A stretch of 41,674 bases of DNA from Fragilaria crotonensis (GCA_022925895.1 JAKSYS010000566.1:1-41674); one strand, 5' to 3'. Shown: positions 1 to 10,509, counted from the stretch's first letter. The notes: generated from the letters alone by a model not told the origin. A program made the numbers and translations.

Positions 1-302
1 GAGAACTCTGGAAAGGGATCCATGGCGTCGAGGAGCTCGGGGCGTTGAACGATGAGGTTTGGTGAGTCGTCAGTTGTGATGACGCTGGTGGGCGTTGGTG
101 TATCAAACTGATTGACAGCTGCCATTCCATTTCCATAAATGTAGCGTCTTGCTGAAGTGTCGGCAGGCGGAAGTGACATGCTTCACAGGTCATGCCGTCG
201 ACGGGGTCGAGGATTGTAGCGGCGGTGACGGGAGCATGCTCAGTACAGAGCTTGCGGATGACTTGATTGGACGGAAGAGAGGCGCCAGATGGGCCTCAGG
301 AG
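1..302 (-). pseudogene. pol: degenerate protease-integrase linker of element D
   Basis: Past the protease frame, the minus strand carries pieces resembling the region between protease and integrase of element E/A. One piece is an S-A-D-x-x-A-R-R-Y segment and another ends in D-P-F-P-E-F, matching D-R-Y-P-E-F in E/A. The pieces lie in different frames with stops between them. No intact ORF remains before the window edge. Confidence 0.45.
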
Positions 303-1001
303 TCAGGCGATCAGGGCCTCGGTGAACGTCAGCCCTCCACGGTTCGCCGTTGGTTGCAGGATGATGTAGATGTCTTGCGATCGACGAATCTTGTTCGGAA
401 AATGGATGTGCCCAACGCCTTCAGTGAAACTGGACATGTGGTAGCCATCGGTGCCAAGTTGCTTGGATATCGCCGCATGCGAAATGATGATGCCCGGGAT
501 TGTGGGAGTGTAGTATGTCCGAATGAAAACGGACGTCGGTCCGCCGGCATTTCCACGGTTGTCTACAGCACACACAAGAAACCGACGCCAACTGGATGGT
601 GCATGATGACCAGCATCGAAGAGACGCACATTGGTTCGATGAAGCGGGCGGTAGGCAAATAACAGATGGCGATCGTTGGCAGTGCAAGCCATGGACCCGT
701 TGTCAGCGTGGGCGAACGAGAGGTGGCGGGCGCTGTCATACGTTTCTGCTAACCGACGCAGCAGGATGGGATCCGAAGCATCGTCGAGTAGGACCGTTTC
801 TGATGGCGGGAGAGCAGGCGTGGTGTCAGCGACTGTCACGACGATGGAATTAATCGTGGGGATGTCGAAACAAGCCTCGAAGTCCAGTTCGTCGTCTGCA
901 GAAGTGGCACGAAGGAGTTCTGTTGGTAACCAGGATCTCCGAGCCTTCATTCTCTTCATCGTCGTCCTCGTTGCCATTGTTGTGGATCGCAGGTGCGTCA
1001 C
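303..1001 (-). pseudogene. pol: Copia protease region of element D
   Basis: This frame carries the aspartic protease region of a Copia polyprotein, which would cleave Gag-Pol in the virus-like particle. The active-site segment reads HADNGSMACT, where element E/A has HADSGSMACT; the usual D-S/T-G is therefore D-N-G here. Downstream segments RLFDAG, RTYYTPTIPG and RGGLTFT match E/A. It overlaps the gag frame at 850-1001, and the switch between frames is a frameshift, because in E/A the same junction reads through in one frame. The first methionine is not a real start. The remnant is probably non-functional. Confidence 0.75.
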
Positions 1002-1632
1002 CGATGGGCTCGTCCTCTAGGATGCGTCTCATGGTGCGGTTGGTGCTAGGAGCACCGTTGGACGGGCGATCACGAACACTGGCGGAGGTCAAGCGGCTTC
1101 GGAACTGTTTGTGCGAGTTCGCGATTTGGGCCTTGAGTTGGGGGTTGCGTTGAGCTAACCCTTCTGCGACGATGAAATCGACAAAACGGTTGCAGTCCTC
1201 CAACTTGTGCCCGGGGTGGTGGCAACCCAAACAGACAGCCGAAGCATCTTGGTTCTGAGAGATGGCACGGACCATGAGATCGATGGCGTCATCATCAAGA
1301 GTGGTGTCGGACGCGAAAGAGAACTCGGGGGATGCGGTCTCGATGCGACGGATGATGGACGTCGGCGTGCGACCTGACGATGCGGAGGGTGGGTCGCGAC
1401 CGATCTCGGAGGCATACTCGACGAACGTCGTCGCGAGTTGTGCCAACGAGAGCTTGAAAGGAAGAGCTCCGTCGTGTCCGGTGCGCTTATCACGCTCGAC
1501 CAAACGTCGGATTTCAGGTCGCCACTCAGAGGACAAGTTGCGAACTGAGAGATCCAAAGCCTCTGATTCCGTGTACGTTCGGGTGGCCTGGCGCTCACGT
1601 ACCATGAAATCCTGCAGTCGACGGATGTACAA
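850..1632 (-). pseudogene. gag: Gag C-terminal half of element D with zinc knuckle
   Basis: A long open frame contains a retroviral-type zinc knuckle CLGCHHPGHKLEDC (C-x2-C-x4-H-x4-C, about 1190-1233). It is followed by the conserved segment RFVDFIVAEGLAQRNPQLKA. The same stretch occurs in the E/A gag fragment at 3486-3560 as RFVDYIVAESLAQRHPQLRA. Gag packages element RNA, and the knuckle binds nucleic acid. The region upstream (about 1630-1800) stays open without ATG, so this is the interior of a longer gag separated from 1759-2866 by a frameshift. Confidence 0.8.
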
Positions 1633-1758
1633 ACTGAAGGGCTCTGTTCGACGTTGTCGAGGGATTTCGCTGGCAGTCGAAAAGACAGAATGCAGAAGGG
1701 GTGATGGAGGCGGAACAAAGAGTACACTGCATGGTACCCTGCTTGAGGTGGACAGCCC

Positions 1759-2866
1759 TCAACGGCGCCTTGCTCTCTTGACCCAGCGGGGAAAGTGGAC
1801 TCCTGGTTTAGGGCGGTGTAGATAAGCCCGGACATAAAGCATCCTTCTCGCGAACGGAAGCCGGTAGCCAAGTCCACCACTTGCCGTGAATGGAATCTTC
1901 TTGCGCAGATTCGTATGGCGGGCACCACACTCCCCATTGGAGACACGTGGAACAGAACAACTTGTACCAGTGTACAAATGAATCGTTCCGGTGGAGTCAA
2001 ATTTTGGGATGCTAGCTTTGCGAAAATCCTTGAACTTAACCTCGCCGCACATAAACTGACTCATATAATCCTCAAACGACTCGGCACCGAAAGTTACTTC
2101 AGCCGAGAAGGGATGCATACGAGTGGGCGTTGGGTAAGCGTTCCAGTGCGTGCCGTCGCCGCCGAACAAAAAGTGGGCGGGGTGGGGCATCGTCCGGAGG
2201 ACTTTGAAAGCGGCCAGCAGCCACTGCTGGCGGTCCATGTCCACCAGTAGGTCGAGTGTCGACCGGTTGTCCGCGGAATGTCTGGGCGGCGGCGACGGCA
2301 GGGTCGGAGTCACATCAACGTTTACATTTGGTGGGGCGGTCGCTTCGTTCCTGGAGGCTTCCGTAGCAGCTGGTACCTCGACTTGAACCGACGTATCAAT
2401 CACCGATGGCGGGCCTGCGTGAGAACGTCGGGAGCGACTTTCATGTACGCTGTTGGACGTCGCAGAGGAGCCTGGGGGCCTGGGGATATCGACCCCGGGC
2501 ATCATGAAACGGACCAAAATAGGAACATAGACGACGTCCGATGGACGAGGACGATCCTTGAGACGTTGGATAATCAATCGTTGAAGTGCGGCTTTCGCAG
2601 AAATGATGGAGTTGCGATCGCGGGCATGATACATGCTGAATCCGGAATCCGTTAGCAAAGGCACCAAATCCTCAGAAAGCCAGGTGGTGTCTTCAAGTTG
2701 ATGGAGGACTGACTGCTTCGGATTGCTACATGATAGTTCTCAAGAGTGTCATGGTAGAAATATCGAAGACTTCTGTGAGTGGGATTTCTGCCATTGGGCA
2801 GTCCGCAATATCGACGCTGATAACGAGACAGTCATCGTCGTGTCGAATCTCCCCGGCGTCCGACAT
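1759..2866 (-). pseudogene. gag: Gag N-terminal half of element D
   Basis: I place the gag start at the ATG at 2866, about 150 bases inside the 5' LTR/PBS. The N-terminus has D-C-P-M-A-E-I-P-L and then Q-L-E-D-T-x-W and A-L-Q-R-L-I-I-Q. These motifs recur in the same order in the ORF of element C (19551-21137). A stop at about 2722 interrupts the frame, which resumes as 2667-1759. The central part (GGDGTHWNAYPTPTRMHPF) is typical of the structural half of such gag proteins, with a Ser/Thr/Pro-rich stretch before it. It is frameshifted again near 1810, so it is a pseudogene. Confidence 0.75.
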
Positions 2867-3018
2867 GTTAATATCAGGTTTCGGAAATATGCGGTCCCGG
2901 ATGGTTGACCGAGGAGGTGTTCTGACTCAGGTGGTTACGTGGTTCCTGGTATCGTGTGACACAAAGAACATGGAGGAACACCAGATTTGTCGGAGTGGGC
3001 GCAGAATGCAATCGTAGA

Positions 3019-3034
3019 CTTTGGGCTCATAACC
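3019..3034 (-). other. primer-binding site of element D (initiator tRNA half)
   Basis: Minus-strand sequence GGTTATGAGCCCAAAG directly abuts the 5' LTR. It is complementary to the CTCATAACC anticodon arm of eukaryotic initiator tRNA-Met. This suggests priming by a half tRNA, as known for Drosophila copia. The same site is used by element C (21158-21172). Confidence 0.75.
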
Positions 3035-3449
3035 TGTGAGACCCTCTCTAGTACGGCAGATCCACAAACCTTGACCCGCTTGGGAGTCGGGTTAGTGCGG
3101 AACCGACGGGAACAGAAGAGAGGGAACACGACAACACAATGAACAAGAGCGTGGCGATGTTGAGAGGTGCGCGTCGCAAAGGGGTCGATGTCGGTGATGG
3201 TGATGTCGTGTGTCGTTGGCGTGGACGAAGCAATAACTGTACCTCTTCACCCTTACGATCGTAGACCGGCAAGAATGCAGTGGAGGTAATAGTTTTAAGC
3301 TAAGTTAGAAGTTGTGTGCCGATGAAGTACACCGGCTTAAACTATACTAGTCGGAGTGGCGCGTCATACAAGACACGACCATAGATGGTATACTGTGCGC
3401 AGTTGAACAATAGCACAGTATCCAAGAATGTAGGAGATATGCACTGACA
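3035..3449 (-). repeat. 5' LTR of element D
   Basis: On the plus strand the LTR runs from TGTGAGACCC to GCACTGACA (415 bp), so it has TG...CA ends. It shares with the LTRs of C, G and H the core TTGCCGGTC followed by GATCGTAAGGGTGAAGAGG (seen in reverse at 3242-3280), which probably lies in the promoter/R region. The partner 3' LTR is outside the window. Confidence 0.8.
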
Positions 3450-3820
3450 GTCTGGGATGCCAGCAACCCGGCCATACTCTGACAGACTGTAATCGATTCG
3501 TCGACTACATCGTGGCCGAGAGTTTGGCACAACGTCATCCTCAATTGCGTGCCCAGGTTGCGTCGGCGCACTCCCAATTCCGCAGTCGCATCAATAACGG
3601 TCGCGATGCGCGCCCACGTCCCAGTGCCGTTCGTAGTCTGACATCATCATCGGATCATGACAATGTTCCTATCGACCCCGTTGATAGTAATGTTCTCATG
3701 CTCCTTGCCGAACAGGAACACGATGACCTCAAGTCTCCACATGGCTACCAAGTTAACGCTGTCCGTGGTTCACGTATTGATCTTGATAACGAGGATTTTG
3801 AGGTCTGCTTCTCCGACGCC
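3450..3820 (+). pseudogene. gag: Gag C-terminal fragment of element E/A
   Basis: The fragment opens inside a zinc knuckle, L-G-C-Q-Q-P-G-H-T-L-T-D-C, whose first Cys codon (TGT) was cut by the insertion of element D. RFVDYIVAESLAQRHPQLRA follows, nearly identical to element D gag. The frame runs through an acidic linker (DLDNEDFEVCFSD) and is cut at 3820 by insertion T. Beyond 3821 the apparent frame continues into T sequence until a stop at 3899-3901, so the end there is an artefact. The rest of the polyprotein resumes at 10729. Confidence 0.8.
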
Positions 3821-3845
3821 GCATCTAAGGGTGCCAAAACCAAGT
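3821..3845 (+). repeat. left terminal inverted repeat of element T
   Basis: It starts GCATCTAAGGGTGCC and pairs with the reverse complement of 10704-10728, with mismatches only at positions 14 and 20 of 25. Confidence 0.8.
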
Positions 3846-3901
3846 CGGCTCTTGGATATGAAAAACCAATCATCTTTGATATGATATTTTTTTGCTCATA
3901 A

Positions 3902-4417
3902 TGTTTACCTAAAATACAGGTAAAAACTTGGGACTAAAGAGCTTGTACATCATGTGTATGAAGTGGGTTTCCTCGTATTTCCTGAACTCGGAAATTTATT
4001 TTTCCTGAATTTTTCATCTCTTGCATAGGATCTCATACTTTGTATTCCTGAGCTCCAAAATTTCAAATCCTGAAATTCAATGACTCATTTTAACTAGCTT
4101 CCAAGTGGAATTCCTGAGCTTTGGGACTCGAAATATCTGAACTATACCACTTCTTCATTTGTGATCATGAATTTCAATTCCTGAATTTGACATCCGAAAA
4201 GAAGAAGTTTGCTGTGTAGTGTGTATGAAGTAATCACCACAGTAGTTCTGAGCTGACATTGTTCATATAATTGACATACATGTCACGCATTTTAACTTTT
4301 GTTGGATATTAGTGTTAATGTGCCTATTCGTGTGGCTTTGATGAAGCATTCTTCTATTCATACTAAGTGTCTGCTCAATTCTAAACTGCCTCCACTTTCA
4401 CTTCACTGTAGATAAGT
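3902..4417. other. AT-rich non-coding left arm of element T
   Basis: No gene is visible apart from the subterminal motif cluster. The base composition is far more AT-rich than the Copia coding regions on either side. Confidence 0.5.
3960..4190. repeat. left subterminal TCCTGA cluster of element T
   Basis: Six or more copies of an (A/T)TTCCTGA(A/G)-like motif occur in about 200 bp, at about 3979, 4002, 4045, 4068, 4110 and 4177. A matching cluster lies just inside the right end. Such clusters near the ends are typical transposase-binding sites in CACTA- and hAT-like transposons. Confidence 0.6.
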
Positions 4418-4729
4418 TCAGAAGCAAGATGCCCCGGAGTAGTTATCATCCTCCTCATCAGAGTTGTCGTCAAATACATCCATGCACTTGTGTGGGCATT
4501 TCTTACCCTTGTCATCAAATTGTTTCCTGACCCCCTGGCCAGACTCCTTTTTCCTTCTCGACAGAAACATTTTTAGTAGTTCCTGGTTGAATGTTTGGGC
4601 TGATTTCTTTCTATCATTCTTGATGGCCATGTATAATTCATCGTATTTCCTCATTCCAGCCTGTGACCAATCACAGCCTCCCCCATTATCATGAGCACCC
4701 TTGTTCCTGGAGAATGTGTAAAGTGGTGG

Positions 4730-4805
4730 CTGCGGAACATGAGAAAAGATTGGTCAGAATTTAGGATGTGGTTTTTTTCATTTCACTTATCATAGTGTAA
4801 CTTAC
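4730..4805 (-). other. intron (76 bp) in the element T minus-strand gene
   Basis: The minus strand reads CTACCC|GTAAGT ... TTCCGCAG|CCACCA, phase 0. Removing it joins D-N-K-N-L-P to P-P-L-Y-T-F-S-R-N-K-G. Confidence 0.7.
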
Positions 4806-4847
4806 GGGTAGGTTTTTGTTGTCCTCATCTGTCCATGTATCGATTTG

Positions 4848-4928
4848 CTGTTTCCAACAAGTGATAACAAAGCAAGTCAGTTAGTTCCTTGTTGTTTGTT
4901 CTGTGACAAACCACTCGGATAAACTCAC
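4848..4928 (-). other. intron (81 bp) in the element T minus-strand gene
   Basis: The minus strand reads ATG|GTGAGT ... GGAAACAG|CAAATCG, phase 0. Removing it joins K-T-E-K-M to Q-I-D-T-W-T-D-E-D. Confidence 0.65.
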
Positions 4929-6152
4929 CATTTTCTCTGTCTTTACTAATTTGGCAAACCACCTCTTCCCATAGTTGATCAGGCACAGCAAAATGAATGC
5001 TTCATTACTTATGGACAGGATTTTCTTGCTCCATACTTTCCTGTCAGTTGTTGCACAGTGGTTCTCCATGTTGTTGATAATGTTATTCCACTTGCTGCTG
5101 CCGAGTAAGTGTCTATGATTTGGGCATTGTAGCAGATGTTATCCCTCATCTTGAGGAGGTAACTGGTTTCATCCTTGCATCCACTTTACAGGCTGTGTCC
5201 ATATGTTCCTAAATGGGAAGTGAATCCCCCTGAATGCAAGGTGTTTGATGTTGACAGCAAGTGGGTGTGAGTATGCTCGGGACTTGGCAAAGTACACCCA
5301 CTTCAAATCCTCACCTTTGAATTTCATTTGCATGTTTTTTATTGCATTGTTCCGAAGATCAGTGTGTGTTTTTTTACAACTATTCTCCGCATCCCAAGCC
5401 ACCAGTTTTTGGTTCCTCGAATGTTTGTGTACTTCATGATAAAGCCACAAAGTGTTTTCTCATCTTCACTGAAATGAGAATGATAGTCTTTTTGATAGAA
5501 CTTCCAAATAGAGAACACGTGTTTTTTCATGCAAGTCTTGATCTTACTGATTTGATTCTCTTCTGAGATTTCCGTCATGCTCATGTCCATTAAGCTGCTT
5601 AGCCCTGGAACCGATGATGTTAGTTGGCTGTCACTTGATTCCATGACTTTAATAGTTGAAGGTAGGGATGGTGGATTTCCGTATGCATGCTTCCATCCTT
5701 GTTTTGCATCCATTTTCCGTGGCACCAACTCCTCCTCCTCCTTGTTATCACTTTGAATCAGATCATTGGGATCTGTGGTCACTCGTTCCACGCCTTTTAT
5801 GAACTCTCTCCTTTGTTTCCTAGAGCTGGGCTTTAAGGCAGTGATGCCTGCTGCTGTTTCCTGTGGCATTGATGCCATGGTCGTATTTGTGCTTGCTTGT
5901 TGTTGGAAAAACTTTTGATGGTGCACCAAATTTTGAACACTGGAAATCCTTTTTGTGGGATAGTATTTTGCGACCATTTGAATTTTGTACCAAGTACCAA
6001 GTTCGTAGGTAGGTTCTACACATTCATGCAGAGGTTTTGAATTTTGAATTCATACCACACCCCCCTTCAATTTTTACATACACCAAAAATGTACCAAAAG
6101 TACATGTACAATTTGAATGCATGCTTTCCCAAAATTCTGTGCTGGTGTGCAG

Positions 6153-6582
6153 CAGTGCATGACATCTGAGATAAAAACGGTACCCGAAGCCGCAGCCGGC
6201 CGATTTTTTGCAGAGGCTTTTGGCCGCATCCGGCCGTATGCCAATATGTGAGCCTGGCCGTACCCGTCTGCAGTCCGACAGTCCCTGCCCGCACAGGGCC
6301 GCAGCCGGACTGTCCCTGCCCGTACCCGGACCCGGCCGCAGTTGTTAGGAAGTACAGTACATAGTACAAACATAGTACACAGTACTGTACTGACAGTACG
6401 TTGTCAGCAACCACCGTACCCGTGAAAAATGACAGGTGATCCGCCCTTTACCCGCGATTGGCCAAAAAGTGATAGGAATCGACCGGAGACCGGCCGGGAC
6501 AGAAATACGCAGCCGCCCAAAATCACGGCCGGCCCGCGGTTTCCGGCCGGCTGCGGCTAACGGGCCCCGATGTCATGCACTG
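6153..6582. repeat. GC-rich inverted-repeat segment between the two T genes
   Basis: A perfect 14-bp inverted repeat (CAGTGCATGACATC at 6153-6166 and its complement at 6569-6582) encloses a second perfect one (GCCGCAGCCGGCCG at 6189-6202 and its complement at 6544-6557). The interior is rich in CGGCCG and CCTGCCCG repeats, unlike its AT-rich surroundings. CTGGTGTGCAG occurs outside both arms in direct orientation. It could be a small MITE-like insertion or a shared promoter region of the divergent genes. Confidence 0.55.
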
Positions 6583-6599
6583 GTGTGCAGTGAATCTGT

Positions 6600-8040
6600 G
6601 CCCTGTCATCTTTTGACATCTCATGTTCACTTCACTTGTCCTCTTCAAAATGTTGTCCTCAAAGGCACCCCTGCTCTTCTGTCAAAACCCCTTCTGCCTG
6701 AAGTTCAACAAGAAACCATTTTCCAATCAAGCAGCATATACACAGCATATTGATAGAAACATCGCGAGCTATAATTTCATTGTGAAGAAATCACACCTTG
6801 CAGCAACACATAGTGCTTCTGTTTCACACCGTCGCCGTCTTCATGAGGATGGGAATGTCACATGCACAAGTAACAAAAGGCCTGCTGCCCTTTTAAGGTG
6901 ACATTTGGTGAATGATCCCTGCATGGATTTTGTTGGCACAGACAACCTTCTGCAGTACAACCTTCTGTTGAAAGCACTTCTTGTGAGGATATTGAGGACT
7001 GCAACAAAAGTGATGATTTGTCCGTGTTAAGTAATGACCCAAACATTCTTACCTGTACCAATTCTGCACTTGATGAAGATGTGGAAGCCCCATCATTCAT
7101 GTGTACTACCGATCAGAAATGGACTGTTTCTCTCCTCAAGATCCTGGACCATGTCAATGTACCTGACTACACTTTTGGTGAAGTTCTGGAGTGGACACTG
7201 GGCACGCTCTGCATCTGCTGATAATTATTCTTACAACCCAGTGGGTGGACTCTCATGTGCCAAAAACGTTGATGCCCTAATCAACTCAGTTTGTAATGGG
7301 AAGAAACTGCTTCCCTTTGTACAAAGAGTGGATGTAGATCATGGCTCTCCATCTGATGTGATATGTTTTGATTTCGCTTCACAGTTGCTTAGTTTGCTGC
7401 AAAATCCAAGCATTATGACTGCAGAAAACCTTGCAATTGATATGGACAATGTTGTGTTGGAGCCAGATGCACACCATCCAACCATGAGGACTCTCATTCT
7501 GGATCAGAATCAAATCGGGTGGGACCAGTCATTCATGGGAGGATTTAGTAAGGAGGAGTGGTGTTGGCATCAGCGACAACACTTTTATCACACAGTGCCC
7601 ATGATGACCTTACTTGACAAAGCTTAATGTGGCAAGCGAGCATCATTCACTTCTTCTGACAGAGATTGTATACTACACTCTGAAAAGAGCAAAACCAAGA
7701 AGTCCATGGGCACAACGCGCGGACTCATGCACAGCAGACGCTTGCTTCCAAGCGTGAAGTGCAAAGACAACTCATCGACATGTACAAAACTCACGTGCAG
7801 AAGTTACTCCATCAAGATATTGGCAATCATGATCAGCACACATAAGCTGTCACAACAAATTGGTTCTCAGCCAATGCTTCCATTTTCCGTGAAAGCTACC
7901 GGAGGATTAAGCAGCGCGGAGTAGTATGCGATCCATTTGAGATTATTTCGACAATGGTGAATTTGGCTTTGGCCACAAGTTCCATCCAACAGTACTTTGC
8001 GATGGCTACTACACCTCCCAATGTGGAGCCCATCTGTGTG
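6600..8040 (+). pseudogene. plus-strand gene of element T, degenerate
   Basis: Pieces in different frames read as one decayed protein. At 6660-6780 there is a possible C2H2-like finger (NPFCLKFNKKPFSNQAAYTQ then H). From 7018 to 7221 comes a segment ending DHVNVPDYTFGEVLEW, and from 7200 to 7627 NPVGGLSCAKNVDALINSVC, HGSPSDVICFDFASQLLSLL and QIGWDQSFMGGFSKE. At about 7830-8030 there is NWFSANASIFRESYRRIKQR in another frame after stops. The GWDQ...GxxSK motif recurs in the fragment at 30584-31321 as GWDNLLKGYLSKAW. From memory, similar strings are repetitive in diatom genomes and may belong to transposase- or RT-associated proteins. The class is not certain and no catalytic triad is recognisable. 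Confidence 0.55.
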
Positions 8041-8840
8041 AGTCAAATGCCCCTTTGTCATAGGCACGTAAAATAGATTTGGTTTTTTGCTGGCATGGAT
8101 TGGGAGTGGAAGTGGCATCAGTAGCTTGAGGAGCTTTGCAATCATCCAGTTCCCCTCCAACTTTTTTGATGCTTTGCTCCGTACTGGAATAAATGTGTAT
8201 GATTTGTTTGTTGGCTGTTTTTCCTGGACAGGGCGGGGGATGAATTTACACCTCATTCATAGCAACTGCTGGTTTGCGAGAGACTTGGGACAGTGATGGA
8301 TTGTGCAACATTTTGCTGGTTTAAATAAGAATGATCTTGCAACTGGCTTGTGTGTATACAACTCTTGAGCATACAAACAGACAACTGACAAACAGAACCT
8401 GTACCGGTAGATCAACCTGGTTTGATTCACTCATATCAATATCAATGAGAATCTCTCGCAGGTGACCGAATAAAGATTCTGAAGGTCTGATTGCCTTACA
8501 TGCTCAATCGAAGCACACAAACAGAAGAAGCACATATTCCATCAAAGCACAACAAAATGAGGCACTCAACATTCATTGTCACAACCAGCCTCCTAAAAGA
8601 AAAAGCAGAACAAAGGCGGGACAATGTGAGATTGAATGCAAAACAACAACAAGAAAGAACAATAGTACCAGCCTGCCTGTAACCAATACGATGAAGCAGC
8701 AGCATACTGCTGCCAGCGTATTGTAGAAGTACATCGGGATGAAGGTGCCACAGGACAAGTACAATGACGTATCTTTGTCTTCAACTGGACAGGAACATCA
8801 GCAGCTGTACTAGTACTGCTGATGTACAATGCCATCACCA
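8041..8840. other. non-coding stretch in the right half of element T
   Basis: Short ORFs occur on both strands, but none has recognisable motifs or consistent context. I see no gene here. Confidence 0.4.
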
Positions 8841-9075
8841 CAGTACTGTACAATGCAGCAGTGTCATAGCGGAGTAGAGGGGAGATCAGTAGAAGTACTA
8901 CTGGTCTACCGTAGCCTCAGGCTACTCCGAATACTGCAGTCCATTGTCATGAGTACTGTAGGTAACACAGTACTGTACAATGCAGCAGTATCACAGTGGA
9001 GGAGTGTACTGGAGTACTGGAGTAGTAGTACTGGTTCACCGTAGCCTCAAAGATACTCCAAGTACTACAGTACTA
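8841..9075. repeat. diverged tandem duplication (about 126-bp unit)
   Basis: Two copies start CAGTACTGTACAATGCAGCAG-like at about 8841 and 8967. Both continue through a purine-rich GGAG stretch to CACCGTAGCCTCA/CTACCGTAGCCTCA and an AGTACTACAG-type end. The unit is dense in the palindrome AGTACT. Confidence 0.65.
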
Positions 9076-9166
9076 CAGTACTGCGGTCGGTGATCGGTGA
9101 TACCGAAATGAGTACTGTACGTAGGAGGCAGTACCCACACAACAGGAGCACCTCAAAACTCATCAT

Positions 9167-9201
9167 GAGTGTTGATTGATTGAACAAATCAATCAACACT
9201 C
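9167..9201. repeat. perfect 15-bp stem, 5-nt loop inverted repeat
   Basis: GAGTGTTGATTGATT at 9167-9181, loop GAACA, then its exact reverse complement at 9187-9201. No T-run follows, so a bacterial-type terminator reading does not apply. Confidence 0.7.
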
Positions 9202-10503
9202 AAACAATCACCAGGAACAACTCACCAACAAGGAGAGCAAAGTGTGCTTGGTGGGAAGAGGAAGAAGGGGCGAAGGTGCCGAAGAATGGAGTATTCAATG
9301 TGGGGTGACAGCAAGTGGTGGAGTTCAGAAAACAACGAACGAATTGATGTGATACTTCACAAAAATTCACAGGTAGGGTTCTACGAAGCGCAATACCATG
9401 GCTGCATAAGTTTGCATTTTCGAAGCCAGTAGAAATGTACAGCATGCACTGGTATTGGTGATGAAAGAAAAAATCAGTATATATGACATGTTCCACCTAC
9501 AATACCTTTTTTACGTAAGATCTACTGCGTAGTATCATGTTCTCTCTACGAACAAACAACAAACCAGAAGTACTCGTAGTACGGAATGCCGTTCTACGTT
9601 CTACGGATCGCTCTCGCATGCGCAAGAACGGTGTATCATAAAACGCGCAGACACTTGGCATCATTTGTCATACGAGTAGCTACAGTACGCAATACATGTA
9701 CACCACCTTACCATTTACATGAAGCACCGTACCAGTACCATTCCGTTAATAAACAGTACTCGGAGTAACTGGTAGTAGTACTCCGTACACGACACCATAA
9801 ACCGCGCCATATCATACCGTATGCCACCATACCATACGCATACTGCACCATAGACAGTACACTACACAAGAACTGTAGTTCACCATACGACGTACAAGTA
9901 CTCGGAGTACACCATAAAAACTGACAGTATTGCTCCAGTAGGATGGACTCCGTACCACAAACAACACACAACGCACAACAACGTACGGTACTATGTATGA
10001 ACCATACCAGGGCTTGTAGTACATACGCCACTACGCCACTTAATGCTGATACGCCACAAAACCATGCAGCACACCATACGATACACCGCAACGCCTGGTG
10101 CCATGCACAACAAGCATACGACGGTACCAGGTACACAATACAAACAATACACCACCATCCTTCATATTCCGGAGTTCGGACTACAAGTACTTGTATATCA
10201 TACGTAGTACTACTACCATATAACCCAGTGTGCGATAGACGCGATAAACCATACTACCATACTTCGTGGTAGAACGTAGACCGTATACAGTAGACCATGA
10301 AATGCGTGTAAACAATAGAACACCGCATATTGCACCAAATACCGTATGTCAGAAACTGTAAAAAGCTGTATTACTGTACTCGTATACTGTATGGCGCACA
10401 GAAGCAACACTCCGCGTACACAATACACAATCTACAATACACCATGCTCCAGTACATCGTAAACAGCGCATACAGTACCAGCATTTTTATTGATGTCGAA
10501 ATA
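9202..10503. other. GTAC/ACCATAC-rich low-complexity stretch
   Basis: There are many GTAC, AGTACT and CCATAC words and no convincing gene. The open frames here code for Tyr/Cys/Ser-biased peptides expected from the repeated words. Confidence 0.5.
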
Positions 10504-10509
10504 ATGAAG

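Larger units (their letters stand above)
1..3449 (-). mobile_element. Ty1/Copia LTR retrotransposon D (5' part)
   Basis: On the minus strand the order is 5' LTR (3449-3035), tRNA-type primer-binding site (3034-3019), gag (from the ATG at 2866) and protease (1001-303); the element then leaves the window. The LTR-PBS-gag-protease order and the CCHC knuckle are typical of Copia elements. Its gag and protease resemble those of element E/A, so both belong to one lineage. The coding part holds several frameshifts and is dead. The right end lies inside the gag codon of E/A (GT of a TGT codon at 3450-3451), so D inserted into E/A. Confidence 0.85.
4418..5977 (-). pseudogene. intron-containing gene of element T (minus strand), frameshifted
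   Basis: Exons can be followed from 5977 to 4418. The first part (5977 to about 5370) is acidic and Ser/Lys-rich and ends in a Trp-rich segment (NWWLGMRRIVVKK). A seven-A run near 5360-5367 shifts the frame; the other frame continues H-T-D-L-R-N-N-A-I-K. Between about 5167 and 5130 the frame has stops, so an intron or decay lies there. Next comes SISNEAFILLCLINYGKRW, then two clean phase-0 introns with GTGAGT...CAG (4928-4848) and GTAAGT...CAG (4805-4730). These join it to WTDEDNKN and GMRKYDELYMAIKNDRKK, and the gene ends in a Cys/Asp-rich tail. A related fragment (FTLTDDAFLLLCLESYVPKW) lies at 39559-39777. I do not know the function; position and repetition suggest a transposon-encoded accessory or DNA-binding protein. 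Confidence 0.6.

Noticed and set aside
1262..1825. 187-codon plus-strand frame
   Set aside because: Antisense to the gag of element D, Arg/Ser-rich, no motifs.
1155..2000. 281-codon minus-strand frame over gag of element D
   Set aside because: The zinc knuckle is in the other frame; this frame is Ser/Pro/Arg-rich read-through of out-of-frame gag.
9708..10136. 142-codon Tyr/Cys-rich frame
   Set aside because: Composition comes from GTAC/ACCATAC low-complexity sequence, not from a plausible protein.
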